Shown here: piece after piece, positions 22,819-34,823 of the stretch
Layout of the letters: each line of letters begins with the position of its first letter
Position numbering within the stretch: position 1 is the stretch's first letter
Source: Myrica gale
Lineage: Eukaryota > Streptophyta > Magnoliopsida > Fagales > Myricaceae
Length of the DNA stretch: 64,000 nt
Assembly (NCBI GenBank): GCA_963930655.1
Contig: OZ005608.1
Coordinates: 2,728,001 to 2,792,000 of the forward strand
Direction of reading: 5' to 3'
The notes under the pieces: model-generated
Databases searched by the model: none
Told to the model about the DNA's origin: nothing
Seen by the model: only the letters and a program-made list of their open reading frames with translations
Program-made: the position numbers and the translations under genes

Positions 22819-23649
22819 TTAAACCGCAGGTCGGCTTGGTCTTTTGAGAGGGACCTTGCACCTTTCGAATTCGACGAGCAATTCCGGGTCCCTCAACCCA
22901 ACAAGAAATTGGGCTAGTCCTAGAAGAAACAGAGCCGCCTGATACACACTCGTGGCGCTGATGATCTCTGAAAGAACGCTCCTCCTCAGCCTATTCGCAT
23001 CCAAGAACACTCTCACCATCTCCTCCATTTCCGACGCCACTGCCTCACCAATCACTGCTCTCGCAGCGTCCTTCCTCCCATCGCACCAGACCCAATCCTC
23101 CACCACGCGTTCGACGAAGCCCGCCTGCGCTTTCCTCACGCGGTTCACCAATGCCGGCACCATCAGCCTTAGTCCACACTCAACCTGATCAATACGGTTA
23201 ATCAATATTTTGCTCGGGGCTTCCCATGCCATCGCAATCTCCCACGGTTTATCAAAAAACTCGCAATTCTGTCCACCCACGTTCATGAAAACATCATTTT
23301 TTTCATCGCCATCTTTATCATTGTCATTAAGGAATGATCGCAGGATGTTGGTGAAGAGGTACGGGTGGAAGTCGCCGAGCCAGAGGAAGGGCTTCTCAAG
23401 GGAATTGCGCCAGTCGGGGAAGAGGAGCTGAGCAACGTCTTGGGAGGCGGCAAGGTCGAGGGCGTGGTAGTAAGATTGGAAGTGGTGGTGAAGCATCTCG
23501 ACGTGGGTGGAAAGAAGGATGGGGGAGGAATCAGAGATGGAGCAGCGGAGTAGGGGTAGGAGGGTGTTATTGAGGGTGTTGAACCAGTCTGAGTAGTAGT
23601 CCTTGAAGGGCCGCGAGCATTTCTTGCGGGTGAAGAGGCTCTTCAGCAT
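22819..23649 (-). CDS. INP1: DOG1-domain protein, INAPERTURATE POLLEN1-like, single exon, 276 aa
   Basis: In Arabidopsis INP1 marks membrane domains of developing pollen where wall deposition is blocked, so that apertures form. This frame carries a DOG1-type domain. It opens with PFKDYYSDWFNTLNNTLLP (about residues 14-32), has the central FLWLGDFHPYLFTNILRSF and ends with the helix region EIISATSVYQAALFLLGLAQF. Length (276 aa) and the single exon fit INP1. The chosen start at 23649 (MLKSLFTRKK) matches the family's short basic N-terminus. The frame stays open upstream to 23895, but those 82 codons look like leader. The neighbour genes (TPP, GT47) are, from memory, the same as around Arabidopsis At4g22600, which favours INP1 over other DOG1-like proteins. 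An Asp/Asn-rich insert (NDNDKDGDEKND) lies mid-protein. No lesion is seen. Confidence 0.8.
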   Translation of the reverse strand: MLKSLFTRKKCSRPFKDYYSDWFNTLNNTLLPLLRCSISDSSPILLSTHVEMLHHHFQSYYHALDLAASQDVAQLLFPDWRNSLEKPFLWLGDFHPYLFTNILRSFLNDNDKDGDEKNDVFMNVGGQNCEFFDKPWEIAMAWEAPSKILINRIDQVECGLRLMVPALVNRVRKAQAGFVERVVEDWVWCDGRKDAARAVIGEAVASEMEEMVRVFLDANRLRRSVLSEIISATSVYQAALFLLGLAQFLVGLRDPELLVEFERCKVPLKRPSRPAV

Positions 23650-25032
23650 CTTGGGTCGAGAGACAGGTAGTAAGGATCTTGGTGGGTGTTTAGTGTTTCT
23701 TTCTTCCTTCTTTTGGCTGAGAAGAACGAATGGGGGAGCGGAGGTTTTGGAGGGAAAAGACGGTATAAACGAGTGGTGGGTTTGACCAACTTGTGCCTGT
23801 GCCGTGCTCCTTGCTCCCGGGTTGGGGAGCTGGAAAGTAGGCTTCTCTAAAACTTTTAGCATCCTCTCCGATTGCTCGCACAAAATGGGGGCCAAGGAAA
23901 ATTAGAAACAATGTATGCTCATTTGAAAATTCAAACCCTATACGTTCATATGGTCACCAGCCCAACGCCAGAAATTTGGGTTGAGGTCCATTATTGAGTC
24001 GCACTAGGAAAAAAGTTTCGCTGATCTAATATTCAAAAGAAGTAACCCAAATGAACAATGAGCTCTTTTGCTTCAAGGGTGAGTAAAATTTTCGGTAAGA
24101 ATTGAAATTTCGGTTCCAATTCTGATTTCAGAAAATTCGGTTCTCAGCATATATTGGAACGTGAATCGTTAGTCATTTTTGATAATTTGTAGAATCTAAA
24201 TCGAAAATTCCGGTAGAGTTATCGAAATTTTTAATTTTAATTTTTTTTTTAAATAAAATAAAAAATAATGCTCAAAATAAAGTATAACCGATGTAATTTG
24301 ATTGAATGTTTATTTAAAATTTAGATGGAAATTTTACATTTATTGTTAATTTATAATTAATAAATAAAAAGGCTTTTAAAAATTCAATTTAAAAAATATT
24401 TTTAGCTCGTTAGAGCTCCAAAAAATATGTCGAAAAAAATTCAGATGTCAAACTGAAATTTTCGATTCCGATAAAATATCATAATGAAATCGGAATAAAA
24501 AAAATTGCATAAATAATGAAATAGAATCAGAATTGGTCATTTCAGTTTCATCAGTCATACTTGTTTGGGTAGGAAAAAAAACAAGGAGCTCTTTTTATAG
24601 ATTTAAAAGATGAAACAAAATGCACAAAGTATTCAAAAATATTGAAGAGGAAAGAGAAAGGAGGGTCAAGAAAATTAAGAAGGTAGTACTGCCGTATAAC
24701 TGTTACATCTTAACTGTAGTAACTCGGATGAATTTAAATTACCAGCGAAGATTGTATAATGAAGCATGATATACTTTTAACAGTACAAGTGTCTCATGTG
24801 ATGACAGATGCATTAAAACGATCTTTTAATGGCCGTCAAAAAAGAAAAAGAAAAAGGGAACTGACATAACTATAAATTCAGGAAACGTCGCCGCATTGGG
24901 TGGGAAGTGGTTCCCAGGAACAGTTGCTCCCTCCCACCGACAATAGCGCCTCAAACCCCTCTCTGATCCACCACTTGTACTCCCTACCGTTAAAAATCCA
25001 TCCCCCTCGCTCCGTCTAGAAGAGCTTTACAG
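23650..25032. other. Divergent intergenic region between INP1-like and GT47 genes
   Basis: It must hold both promoters. 24075-24560 is an AT-rich stretch with repeated TTCGGT/ACCGAA-like motifs, probably an old miniature-transposon relic, without readable ends. 24895-24960 is GC-richer and contains GGTGGGA and TCCCACC, which could pair. No extra gene was found. Confidence 0.4.
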
Positions 25033-25040
25033 TTATAAAA
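25033..25040 (+). promoter_or_regulatory. TATA box of the GT47 gene
   Basis: TTATAAAA stands 258 bp before the start codon, in a region without other candidates. Transcription would start near 25065. Between it and the ATG there is a pyrimidine-rich leader (CTTTTCTTTTTTCTCTCTCC just before the ATG). This is inferred only. Confidence 0.45.
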
Positions 25041-25297
25041 CAGCCTAGAATTTTTATTTTCTACTTCCTATTGTCCATTTCTTCCGAGACAGGACCATGT
25101 TAAAAACGAACAAGAAGAGAAATAGGATTAAGATTAAGATTATCAGGAAAAATAAAACATCTAACTATGGAGAAAAAAAAGAACATAAACAAACAATAAC
25201 GGTTCCCCCACCATAGAAAAAAGAGAACCAAAGTTTGTCCCGTTCTTTTCTTTTTTCTCTCTCCCCATAACTCACACAGTCCACTCCCTCTCCGCCC

Positions 25298-26647
25298 ATG
25301 GCCTCCGTAGCCACCGTTCTCTCCATAACCCTCTTCCTCATACTCCTCCAATTGACCATTTTCCCGCGGAATGTCCTCTCCAATCCAGACCAAGATCCCA
25401 CCAGTACCGACTGCACCGACCGTTGGATCCACATCAGACGCCTCCCACCGCGGTTCAACCTGGATCTCTTATCTAACTGCTCCCAATACCCTCTTTTTGA
25501 TAACTTCTGCCCCTACCTTCCCAACCACGGCCTCGGCCAAAAGACCCATACCCGCTCACTCAGCTGGTTCCGCACCGACCCTTTGATGCTCGAGCTCATG
25601 TTCTACCGTCGGATGCTCGAGTACCCTTGTCTCACCCCTGATCCCAGCCTCGCCAGTGCCATCTATCTCCCTTACTACGCAGGCATCGACGCCCTCAGTT
25701 ACCTCTACGGCCCAGACGTCAATGCCAGCGCGGAGCACGGCATTGAATTTTTCGATTTCGTTCAGGATGATAACCCCGGCATATGGGCTCGCCACGCCGG
25801 CCACGACCATTTCTTGGTCATGGCCCGGCCCGCCTGGGACTTCTCTCAACCTCTGGGCAATGATCCTCCCACGTGGGGTACTTCCTTCCTCGAACTCCCT
25901 GAGTTCTACAACGTCACGGCTTTGACGATGGAGGCCAGAACATGGCCGTGGCAGGAGCAAGCGATACCTTACCCGACGTCGTTCCACCCGCCGAGCCTCG
26001 CTTTATTGGAATCGTGGATACGCCGGGTGAGGCGGTCGAGACGGTCAACCTTAATGCTCTTCGCCGGTGGCGGAGGGATCTCGGCCACGCCAAATATCCG
26101 GCGGAGTATTAGAGGTGAGTGCGAGAATATTAATGCGACTCAGAATATTGGCGGGCACGTGAAATTTTGCGAGGTCGTGGATTGCTCTAATGGGGTGTGT
26201 GAACACGACCCAGTAAGGTACATGAGGCCGATGTTGCAAGCGAGCTTTTGTTTGCAGCCACCGGGGGACACACCGACTCGGAGATCCACTTTTGATAGCC
26301 TCCTTGCCGGGTGCATACCGGTTTTCTTCGAGGACTTGTCGGCCAAGTCCCAGTATAACTGGCATTTACCTGAGCAGGAGTACGGGAAGTTCTCGGTATC
26401 TATACCAAAGGAGGAGGTGGTGTTTAAGGGGCTAAGGATTGTGGACGTGTTAATGGGCATACCTAGAACAAGAGTTGCGAAGATGAGAGAGAAGGTGTTG
26501 GAGTTAATGCCGAGAATTCTGTACAGGAGACATGGGAGTTCGTTGGGTTTAAGGACGAAGAAGGATGCGTTCGACATTGCTGTTGAGGGTACCTTGCAGA
26601 GAGTTAAGTCCAGGCTTAAAGAAGTGGCAGGAGAGACTTCTTCGTAG
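25298..26647 (+). CDS. GT47 exostosin-family glycosyltransferase (xyloglucan galactosyltransferase-like), 449 aa
   Basis: Plant GT47 clade-A enzymes add galactose or galacturonic acid to xyloglucan side chains in the Golgi. This single-exon frame has an N-terminal hydrophobic segment (about residues 4-25) suited to a type II signal anchor. The exostosin domain follows: CTDRWIHIRRLPPRFN, then AIYLPYYAGIDAL, GHDHF at 168-172, PYPTSFHPP, and the diagnostic FCLQPPGDTPTRRSTFDSLL starting at 317, followed by AGCIPVFFED. Length is normal for the family (about 450-600). From memory the closest Arabidopsis gene is At4g22580 (GT19), next to TPPG and INP1. The donor sugar and acceptor cannot be read from sequence. 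It is divergent from the INP1-like gene and convergent with KAS III, only 587 bp apart. No damage is seen. Confidence 0.93.
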   Translation: MASVATVLSITLFLILLQLTIFPRNVLSNPDQDPTSTDCTDRWIHIRRLPPRFNLDLLSNCSQYPLFDNFCPYLPNHGLGQKTHTRSLSWFRTDPLMLELMFYRRMLEYPCLTPDPSLASAIYLPYYAGIDALSYLYGPDVNASAEHGIEFFDFVQDDNPGIWARHAGHDHFLVMARPAWDFSQPLGNDPPTWGTSFLELPEFYNVTALTMEARTWPWQEQAIPYPTSFHPPSLALLESWIRRVRRSRRSTLMLFAGGGGISATPNIRRSIRGECENINATQNIGGHVKFCEVVDCSNGVCEHDPVRYMRPMLQASFCLQPPGDTPTRRSTFDSLLAGCIPVFFEDLSAKSQYNWHLPEQEYGKFSVSIPKEEVVFKGLRIVDVLMGIPRTRVAKMREKVLELMPRILYRRHGSSLGLRTKKDAFDIAVEGTLQRVKSRLKEVAGETSS

Positions 26648-27234
26648 ATTCTGTTTTTTATGTCTTCTCTTTGTAATTGCTGCTTTTTACTGAGATTTTT
26701 TATTTATTTCTTTTTACTGCCCGATAGTTCATTAAGAAAATGCGGGAAGGGATTAGGTTTGTTAAATTCCTTCTTCATAATTCTCTTCATTTTTGGTAAC
26801 TTATTGATATCTCATGTTAGTTGACTAAAATAAAGCTGGCTTTTATATTTACAGATGGATACCCATTTCTCAGCTGTATTTACGTCTTTATTACCAATAT
26901 CGAAACAGATGTAGTGCTTACACTGGAGACCGAATGCCGCTAGAAAAAAGTACATTACTGAACTGAAGAAAAGAATAGAATTTATTGAGACTGCAAAAGC
27001 TAAAATAAAACAGAAGCAAACAAACGAAAGAGGGCTTATTCTGGAGGAGAATATGCCTGTTTTTCTTTTCTTCTCTTTTCTTTCCTTTCTTCTTTTGGTT
27101 GGTAACTTGATGGAGAATATGCCACTGCAAACTCTCACCAGACATCTGCAATACAAATGGAATCGGAGAAACTGCACTTGAGATCAAAATCCCAGTCTTC
27201 TTCTATATTGGTGGTTGGCTGGAAAAATGAGGTT
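26648..27234. other. Convergent 3' ends of GT47 and KAS III genes
   Basis: This 587-bp gap must hold both 3' untranslated regions. The plus strand downstream of GT47 is T-rich (TTTTTTATTTATTTC at about 26696-26710). Open frames on the minus strand here are T/K-rich and unrecognised. Confidence 0.5.
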
Positions 27235-30200
27235 TTATCCCCATCTGAAAATAGCTGAACCCCAAGTAAGACCTGCTCCGAAGCCTGCCGCTGCAATAGT
27301 ATGGCCTGCCTTCACCTTCCCGCTTCGAACAGCTTCATCCAAAGCCAATGGAATGGAAGCAGCACTTGTGTTACCATAATTCGCCAAATTCGATATGACC
27401 TGTTCCGGAGGGACCTCTAAACGTGTAGCAACTGCATCGAGGATCCTCTGGTTTGCCTGCATTCATCAATCTGTGTCACTACTTCATCACCATATATGGG
27501 TGTAAGGTCTGGAATCTAGCGTATGAATATGAAAAGTTCCTTAGACCAACTAATAAATATGATTTCATTCACGATTTAAAATGGAGCAAATATGACTGGC
27601 TTGTAAGTCTTGTGAAATAGAGAAAGATTAGACTAAAGTTTATCGGCTTAGATTTTTGTACTGCCATCAAGAAACCTAATCGCCATTCATTCTTGAAAGT
27701 GACTTCCAATTGACTACTGCAGAGAATATCAAAGCAGAAGTCTCGACACCCTTTTTGTCTGTCCCGTGAAGAGATCATTATGTGCTAACACCTTGGACGA
27801 AAATTATTTGGCCTACGGAGGTAATATTTCCCGTAGACTAACCTCATAACTAGTCTTGAGGCAGACCATGTGGAGGGGAAAAAATCAGAATAGACCAACA
27901 AAGAACTTTGAAAGCAGAAAGAAGATATGGTTTAATTTGTAGTTAGGATATGGCATACCTGATGAAGCAGTAACCAATCAATGCTCGAGCCAGGGAGACC
28001 AGCCTTTTCAAGGGAAGACTCAATTGTCTGTGGCACACATCGCACTGCAAAGCGAAAGACCTCTTTGCCATTCATTTGAATACAGGAATATGAGGAACGC
28101 CTTGGAGGGAAGCCCAACACAGAACCATTGGATCCTAAGGCCTTATCCATCTCATTTTCTTTCATGGTGGCATTTAGATGTCTGCACAAAAGGGAGGTCA
28201 AGTTCTCAGTCACACTCATAGAAATGTTCGGCTATGTTTGGTTTAGTTCTCAAAACAGTTTTTGTTTTTGTGTTTTTTTAGAAGTGGTGTAGATTCTCTT
28301 GGAATTGGTGAAAAGTTAGTTAAAAGTTGTTGAAATTTGTAAAAAGTTATTGGGATTGGTAAAAAAATATTAAAATTGATGAAAAAATTATTGGAATTGG
28401 TGAAAATGTATTGGAATTGATGAAAAAGCGAGTGAGAAGTTTTTGAAAAAATTTTGAGAACTTAAACAAACATAGCCGAAGAGTTTGCTCAATCAACAAT
28501 ATTAGAATCACGTGCCTTTGGCCATCACCATCACTATGCAGGTCAAAACCAAATAAACCATCTTCTTCACTGTTGCAGGCCTGCAGTATAGTTTTAACAT
28601 CAAAACAAATAAAAGTTTGTTTCCCAGCAGTACCAACTGTTATAAAAGCAGGTATATAAGGTAATTATAATGCTGAACAAACTGTTCAATCCAATTTCCC
28701 ACAGAAAGACCAAGGGAGATCAAACCTAGCCCCACAAATTAGGAATCACATACAATGTGAAAAGCTGTATGAGCTTAGCGCTGAAAAACAAAAGTCTGAG
28801 TCAGAATTCATATCAGCAACTATCATCTTTACCTCTCAGCTTCTAAGGGTGTAAACCCATATCAAATAGATATTTGACCTGTAAGTGCCATGTGGCGTAA
28901 GAATCCAGATGTTTGACCCTCTGATCCCCCAATTTTCCAATAGGAGGACGGTGTCATCAAAATAGTCTCCAGACAGGGCAAGAAACACAATTTTAGATTC
29001 TAGGCTATCCATCCAAAAGTAAGCAAACTAGAAATAAGCCTAAAAAGAAGGATATTTCTCTAGCATATGCTGCAATAAGCCAACCATATTTCTCTAGCAT
29101 TCAGATTTTTTCTAATAGTATGAATTATACAGAGAAAATTTTAACGGGTCAGGAATGTATTGCAATGGATATCTATTTCCTTACAAAGTAGCATCAAGAG
29201 CAGAGATCTTCAAAATGAAGCTGAGTATGTAATGACAGTTGAAGGGACAACTTACACACCCAAAGGATACAAAAAGCTTATAGAAATTATACTCCAAAAG
29301 ATCCTAATTGAGACATATTATATCTACAAAGAGATGATAAAAGTCTGTTTTGTACAGAATTACAAGGAACAGGAACCCTTCAAATATTCTGTCGAAGTCA
29401 AAAGGCCATTACCTGCACTAATACTGCACCAGCAGCATCTCCAAAGAGAATACAGGTACCTCTGTCAGTCCAATCAACATATCGAGAAAGAGCATCAGCT
29501 CCAATCACTAGGACGTTTTGAAATCCACCTCCTGTAATTTACAGAGATACAGTTCAATTATCTTGATACCAGAGCCAACTGACGCCATTGCAGCAAAGTA
29601 GACAAATCCATTACCCCTAATGTGACAAGCAGCTGATACTAGACCCAACACAAATCCGCTGCATGCAGCTGTAATATCATAAGCCAAAGGATTCCTTTTG
29701 CAGCCAAGTGCTTTTTGTATCTGACAAATGCAATACAACCAAAGGAGGAGCATTGAAGAGTCTTAAGAGTGCTTGAAATACTTTTTTTTTATAAGTAAGA
29801 GTGCTTGAAATACCAGCTAAATAGCAATCAATTAAAGTTCTTGGGCACTATATTCTTACCTAGATATTCATATAGAATTAGTTTAAGCAGTCTAAAGCTA
29901 CAATGGATCAAAGAAAACCATAGACAAATCAAATACTGCAAAGTTAAGCTTAAGTTAACCCCAAAAGCTCTACTCAAGTTCAACTAAACCAGCCTTTTAA
30001 GGTTTAATTCTTAGCTAATTCCTCCCATACTCTGAAACTTATATGGCAGTACTAGTAACAGAGACATCTCTCTCAACTACATGTTATTGGAATGCAATAA
30101 ATTAGGATGCATCTCTGTCAGATACAGGTCAAAGATTGGCTTCCAATATACTCTCCTGTTACACTTTTTTAACAATTTCAACCAGGTATTAACAAAAACT

Positions 30201-33200
30201 TACCATGGCATCAATGCACTTCACTGAATTGGATATCTAAAATGCAATTCTATATAACTTTTTTCTTTTAATGAGCCTCTGACATCATAATCTCATAATT
30301 CAAAATGCACGGAACCTCTTTTTGGAACTGGCATGCAAGTGAATCATCGTACATAAGATGCCTTGAAAAATGAATCATAGCACAAAAGATACTTTCTAAA
30401 ACAAAGAGATGGGTGTGTGTGTCAGGCAGATAGTTTTCAGAACATCTGATAAGATGATTGACAGTTCAATTTAATCCAATTTTCGCAACATAATATCTCA
30501 TCCTTATACCTGAGGAGCACTACCAAAAAGATCCTCTGGTGTTGATGTGCACATCAAAACTAGGTCCACATCGTCAGGGTCAACCTGTGCCATTTCAAGA
30601 GCTTTTTTTGCCGCCTCTACCGCTAAAGTTGTCAAGCTATCCTGGCCTATGAGAGCAACAGTGAAACAGAAGTCAAATTTTCACAATTAGTGTGACATGG
30701 ATAAAGAAACTAAGACTTCCATTTCACAACAACTGTGCCATAGAAAAAGGGACCACCAAAATTCCAAATATATCTGCTAAACACTAGCAAAAGAAGTCTA
30801 GATGTTAGGTTGTCCAACTTGAGCATTAGAAAACTCTTTTACATTTCAACCAGGTCAAATCCACCAGATTGATGGAACTCTCAGATATAAGTAGGCAGAC
30901 AATGGATGATCCACTTAAGAGAGTTTCTTTGATAGGAAAACAAGAAGACTATCAGCAAGAACTCAGTCAGGCTCAGCCTAGCTAGGCTTGGACTGATCAT
31001 GCTGAACATCCTTCCCAGGTCAAGCTCAGATTTTGAGCATTATAAGCAAAAGGCTGCAGTACAAGCAAGCACAATCACTTTTTCCCCCTGCTAGGTCCAA
31101 CAAAGTCACAACAGACCATCACAGCTATCCAATATATGGCACCATTGGTTACTTTCAAGTAAGAACTAACCTGACCAAGAAAAAAAAGTAACAACTTACC
31201 TGAAAGAACTCGTCGATTTCGAATCCCAGTTCGAACATATATCCATTCATCAGAAGTATCAACTATTTTTGCAAGATCGTCATTTGAAACCTTCAAAGTG
31301 GGTGTTGCTGAGCCACAACCAACTAATTTGCAGCCTTTACTGACCAGCCTGTTAATATACATTCCAAAGTATGAGATCAGGATAACCACTGGTAGAAGTT
31401 GATTGCCAATTTACAGTTGAAAAGTCCCTTTTGATTCAATCACATGAGGCATTAAACTGACGTGTGATTCTGACTGAGCTGGACTTATGAAACATAGTAC
31501 TAGAAAACATTTATAGCAATCAACGGGACACAATTGAGCTTCTAAAAGCAGTGAACGCTCACAAAAATATGATATAGAACTCACAAAAAAAGAAAGAAAG
31601 AAAGATCATTATAAGATGTAAAAATTAATAATGACATGATAGCTCTTCATCACAAAATTCTCAGAAAATTCAAGGCTAGTGGCATGAAGCTTTTTGTCTC
31701 AAAAAGAGAGTGACCTTCACTGGGAAAGACATTTCCTATTCCCACTTAGCCAGATACGATTGCCAGGAAGCACATAAAAGTCAGGTCTCTGACTGAAAAC
31801 ACAAGAACAACAACACAAAAACAAAATAAAATGATTAGGCTTTTTTTTCAACAACCTGCGCCCATAAGGTTAGATTTCCAATTTGTCGCATATGGGAGCA
31901 TCGCTCAGACAATGAGACCTTATAGACAGCAAATCTGTGCATATGGTCAGGTCAAAAGAATGAAGCAAACTCGCGATGGAATCACCAAAGTCCACCTCTT
32001 TTTCAGATATACCCCTTCCCTATTGGTCCGCTCGTTATTTCCACATGCCAATCTCATCTGACCTCTCTTGACCACTAGACCAGCTCCTAACAGTCAGTGC
32101 ACATTTGTCACTCTAAAATTTCAATCTTTGCTGCATGAAGCCTCAGACACTAGAGACTGCTTTGGAAAAAAATTTGGAAATTTGAATGATTTCACATAAT
32201 GCACATAGCTAAAAACAAGAGTCTGCACACAGTCTTCTCTTTTTTCTTTGACAGTCCCCCCGAACAAAGAGGGGGGGAAAGAGAGAAGTCAAATTTAGAT
32301 ATATATTAGCAGAAATACATCACAAACCTAGGAACTAGTTTGATCACATGGCATGCACTAAGGGTCCCGAGCAGTCCATCCAAACACTTGTACCAAGCAC
32401 TAAGGCAGTCCTCAAACGGGAAAGCTAAAAGAGGCACAATCTACTGAATGCTTTTGACAGAAGATTCAGAGGTACGTGGTGCCATTGAACAAAGCCAAAA
32501 TTGCAATGGCTATGATGTCTGCCTCCTTCGTGGTAAGGAAGTTGCATCTTACTTCTCCGTGACTCTGTCTTTCAGCTTGTAACTCTCTCATCACTTTCAT
32601 AATGACTATTCCAATGCCTCCCAATTCTAGTAGAAGAGTCTAAGGTATGCCAGACAAGCCTGCAATCTTAAACTAATAAATCTCACCTATGATTTTGAGC
32701 GTCCTTCACTAACAGAAAATGTACCTGCAACTGAATTATTACTGTTCAGAAAGGCTTCGCTGAGCACAAAGGAGCTCATATACCCCGAGAATTTTTAACT
32801 TCATCTAATTTGGTCAGTGCTTATTTGCTAAATTGTGTTAAAACAACAAAACAGTTTTAGACCGTAGGACCGGTACTTAAGCTAACTTTGACTGTATACA
32901 AGAGTTACAAAGATATTTTTCCCAAGCAACTGAAATTGAACAATAGACTCAACCTTCCATTTCTGATCAACGAATAACTGAAATTGTAATGGACTGGAAC
33001 TCGTGTTAGGAAAGATGTTCCTAGACGAAAGGTCAGACAGTTAGCAAAATTTGTAACCAATAACCAATCAGAACCAATACTACCTTCCAAGAAGACGCTC
33101 CTATAATGCACGCATTGGAATAGCCTACCAACATCAACATTTTTGTTCAATATAAACTCAAAGACATTTTTTACTCTTCTATTGGCCAGAATCTTAGACT

Positions 33201-33887
33201 ACATTTCCAGCTTACAAGAATAATGGGAAACAACCGCAAGAATCCCCATAAATCACAGAAACAAACAATAAACACCTTTATCACCGCTCTACAGTATCTT
33301 TCACCATCAGAAAGTTACTAAAGCTATATTCACCTTTAGATGATTCTATCTTCTGCGTAACAAACAGTTAGACTTTATCAAATGAGAGCCCATGCAACAG
33401 AAAATCACCCATTCCCCCTACTACACCACTCATCGCAAAGTTAAAGAACATGAAAAAAAAAAACATTGATGTGAAAGACATAATAAAAATTCTCGAATCC
33501 ATTCGCTTCCAAAAAGAGATTCTTCCAAAAAGTGACTATAGATTATAAACTCAGCTACACCTATTTAAATATTTTCTAAGAAACTCAGCTCGTACATTCG
33601 AAACCAATTGCTTTCAAGATCCATAGGCATTAGAGATGAAAATAAGAATTGATCAATCACCGAGATAAAGAAAGAAATCAGTAATGAAATCACCTGGGTA
33701 CCCGAGATTCAGAAGGGGAAGCGCCAGCAGAAAGCTTCTCTCCGCCTTGAATGGTGCTGGAGCAGAATACCCTGTTGAACAATCCCTCAGGGGAGCGAAG
33801 CCCAGATCGGCAAAGCCCTACCGGAGGTTGAATCCTCCTTCCCAAGCTGGGAACCGAAGGAGTGAAGAACCCAGATGCATTGGCCAT
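27235..33887 (-). CDS. KASIII: 3-oxoacyl-ACP synthase III (KAS III, FabH type), plastid, 8 exons, 404 aa
   Basis: KAS III condenses acetyl-CoA with malonyl-ACP, the first step of plastid fatty-acid synthesis. Exons are 33694-33887, 31200-31348, 30510-30646, 29615-29720, 29413-29531, 28516-28580, 27959-28181 and 27235-27456. Joined, they give 404 aa, the same length as I recall for the Arabidopsis enzyme. The first 60-65 residues are Ser/Arg/Pro-rich, as in a chloroplast transit peptide. The thiolase-fold triad is present: Cys180 in TAACSGF, His330 in LLLHQANQR and Asn360 in NYGNTSAAS, then [11 protein letters not shown] near the end. All introns are GT-AG except the one after exon 6 (28182-28515). 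Frame and conservation (GDGQR then HLNA) force a GC donor there, AAAG/GCACGT, and a MITE sits inside it. The gene looks functional. Confidence 0.96.
28230..28477. mobile_element. MITE inside KAS III intron 6
   Basis: The 248-bp element has inverted ends: GGCTATGTTTGGTTTAG on the left, and GGCTATGTTTGTTTAAG from the right end read backwards. The pairing extends to TTCTCAAAA. The interior repeats the motif TTGGAATTGGTGAAAA. A related copy lies at about 47319-47513. No clear target duplication is visible (flanks TTC and GAA). It fills most of the intron with the GC donor. Confidence 0.75.
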
Positions 33888-34198
33888 TAACACCCACCAA
33901 CGAAAAACCAAGAAACAAAGTTTATATGTGTCCGAACAAAAAGAGAGAAAAGACAGTTCTTTCAGCTCAACTTATGTGTGAGAGTAGAAGAAGAATGTGA
34001 CAGACAGTAATATAGAGCCCATGAAGGAAAAGAAAAAGATCAATAGGTGTGGCGCACACAGTAGAAACTGAGTTCTTTCCTACGCTTATTTTTTTAATAA
34101 TCTTCGGAGGGTCCGAAGCAGATAGATAGAAATGGGCGACTTCGCCCAAATACCAACTCGACGAAGGTGAGAGAACTCGCTCTCTTCCAATGCTATAT
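33888..34198 (-). other. KAS III leader and promoter region
   Basis: This is the 5' flank of KAS III (minus strand). No unambiguous TATA box is seen. A Tourist-like MITE begins at 34202, limiting the proximal promoter to about 310 bp unless the MITE contributes. An upstream ATG in the KAS III frame (33911) lies 24 bases before the chosen start. Confidence 0.35.
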
Positions 34199-34401
34199 TA
34201 AGGGTGGGTTTGTGTGATAAATTGTTTGGTATTGGGTTTAGTGTTGGTATTGAGTTTAGTGAAAAAGTGAAGAGAGATGTAATAGTTTATAGTTTTTGTA
34301 ATTTTTATTTTTTTTTTATGGAAGAGAGAGATTATATTGGAGTATTTTATTATGAGAGAGATAAAATTTTGGGAAAAATTTTACATGCAAACGCAGCCTA
34401 A
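34199..34401. mobile_element. Tourist-like MITE with TAA duplication, upstream of KAS III
   Basis: The element is 34202-34398 (197 bp). TAA occurs at both flanks (34199-34201 and 34399-34401). The left end is GGGTGGGTTTGTGTG, and the right end read backwards is GGCTGCGTTTGCATG. The interior is nearly the same as 3446-3640. Confidence 0.8.
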
Positions 34402-34670
34402 AATGGTCCAGGACACTAGGACAGACAGTTATGGGGTGCTTCCCCAATTGTCCTATTCCGAAGATATTGATTTCCCCCGTATTCAAAAGTTGGGGGAAAA
34501 AAAAAGGTCGGGGAAAAAGTAATGGGAATTTGCCACGTAACCAGAACACCTAAGTGAAAATACTGTCATACCCCGGCTATAAATGTGTGTGCATATCATT
34601 GGTCTGATTGTAAACGCTTGTAGGATGTATCGCGGATAATTATCAAAGTTACGTACTGTCGCGTGGGTTA

Positions 34671-34820
34671 GGGTATTAGATTTGGTGAAAAGGAAAAGAG
34701 AAATATGATTTTTAATATTTATTATAGTGAAAAGTAATAATGTGATGGAGAGATAGATTATATTGTAATTTTTTATTGTGTTAACATTTTGAAAAACGTA
34801 AACTTGTAATCAAACTAGCC
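34671..34820. mobile_element. Tourist-like MITE, 5'-truncated
   Basis: GGTATTAGATTTGGTGAAAA through to CAAACTAGCC/TTA matches the interior and right end of the element at 17317-17497, but the left terminal repeat is missing. Confidence 0.6.
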
Positions 34821-34823
34821 TTA

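Noticed and set aside
22952-23553. Plus-strand frames across the INP1-like gene
   Set aside because: They are antisense to the DOG1-domain coding sequence, with no independent support.
23650-23895. N-terminal extension of the INP1-like protein by 82 codons
   Set aside because: The composition is leader-like, and the family starts with a short basic segment as at 23649. It is kept as probable leader.
25556-25987. 143-codon minus-strand frame inside the GT47 gene
   Set aside because: It is antisense to a clear exostosin-domain coding region. It is rich in Arg/Val/Glu, as expected from reversed GC-rich codons, and has no family resemblance.
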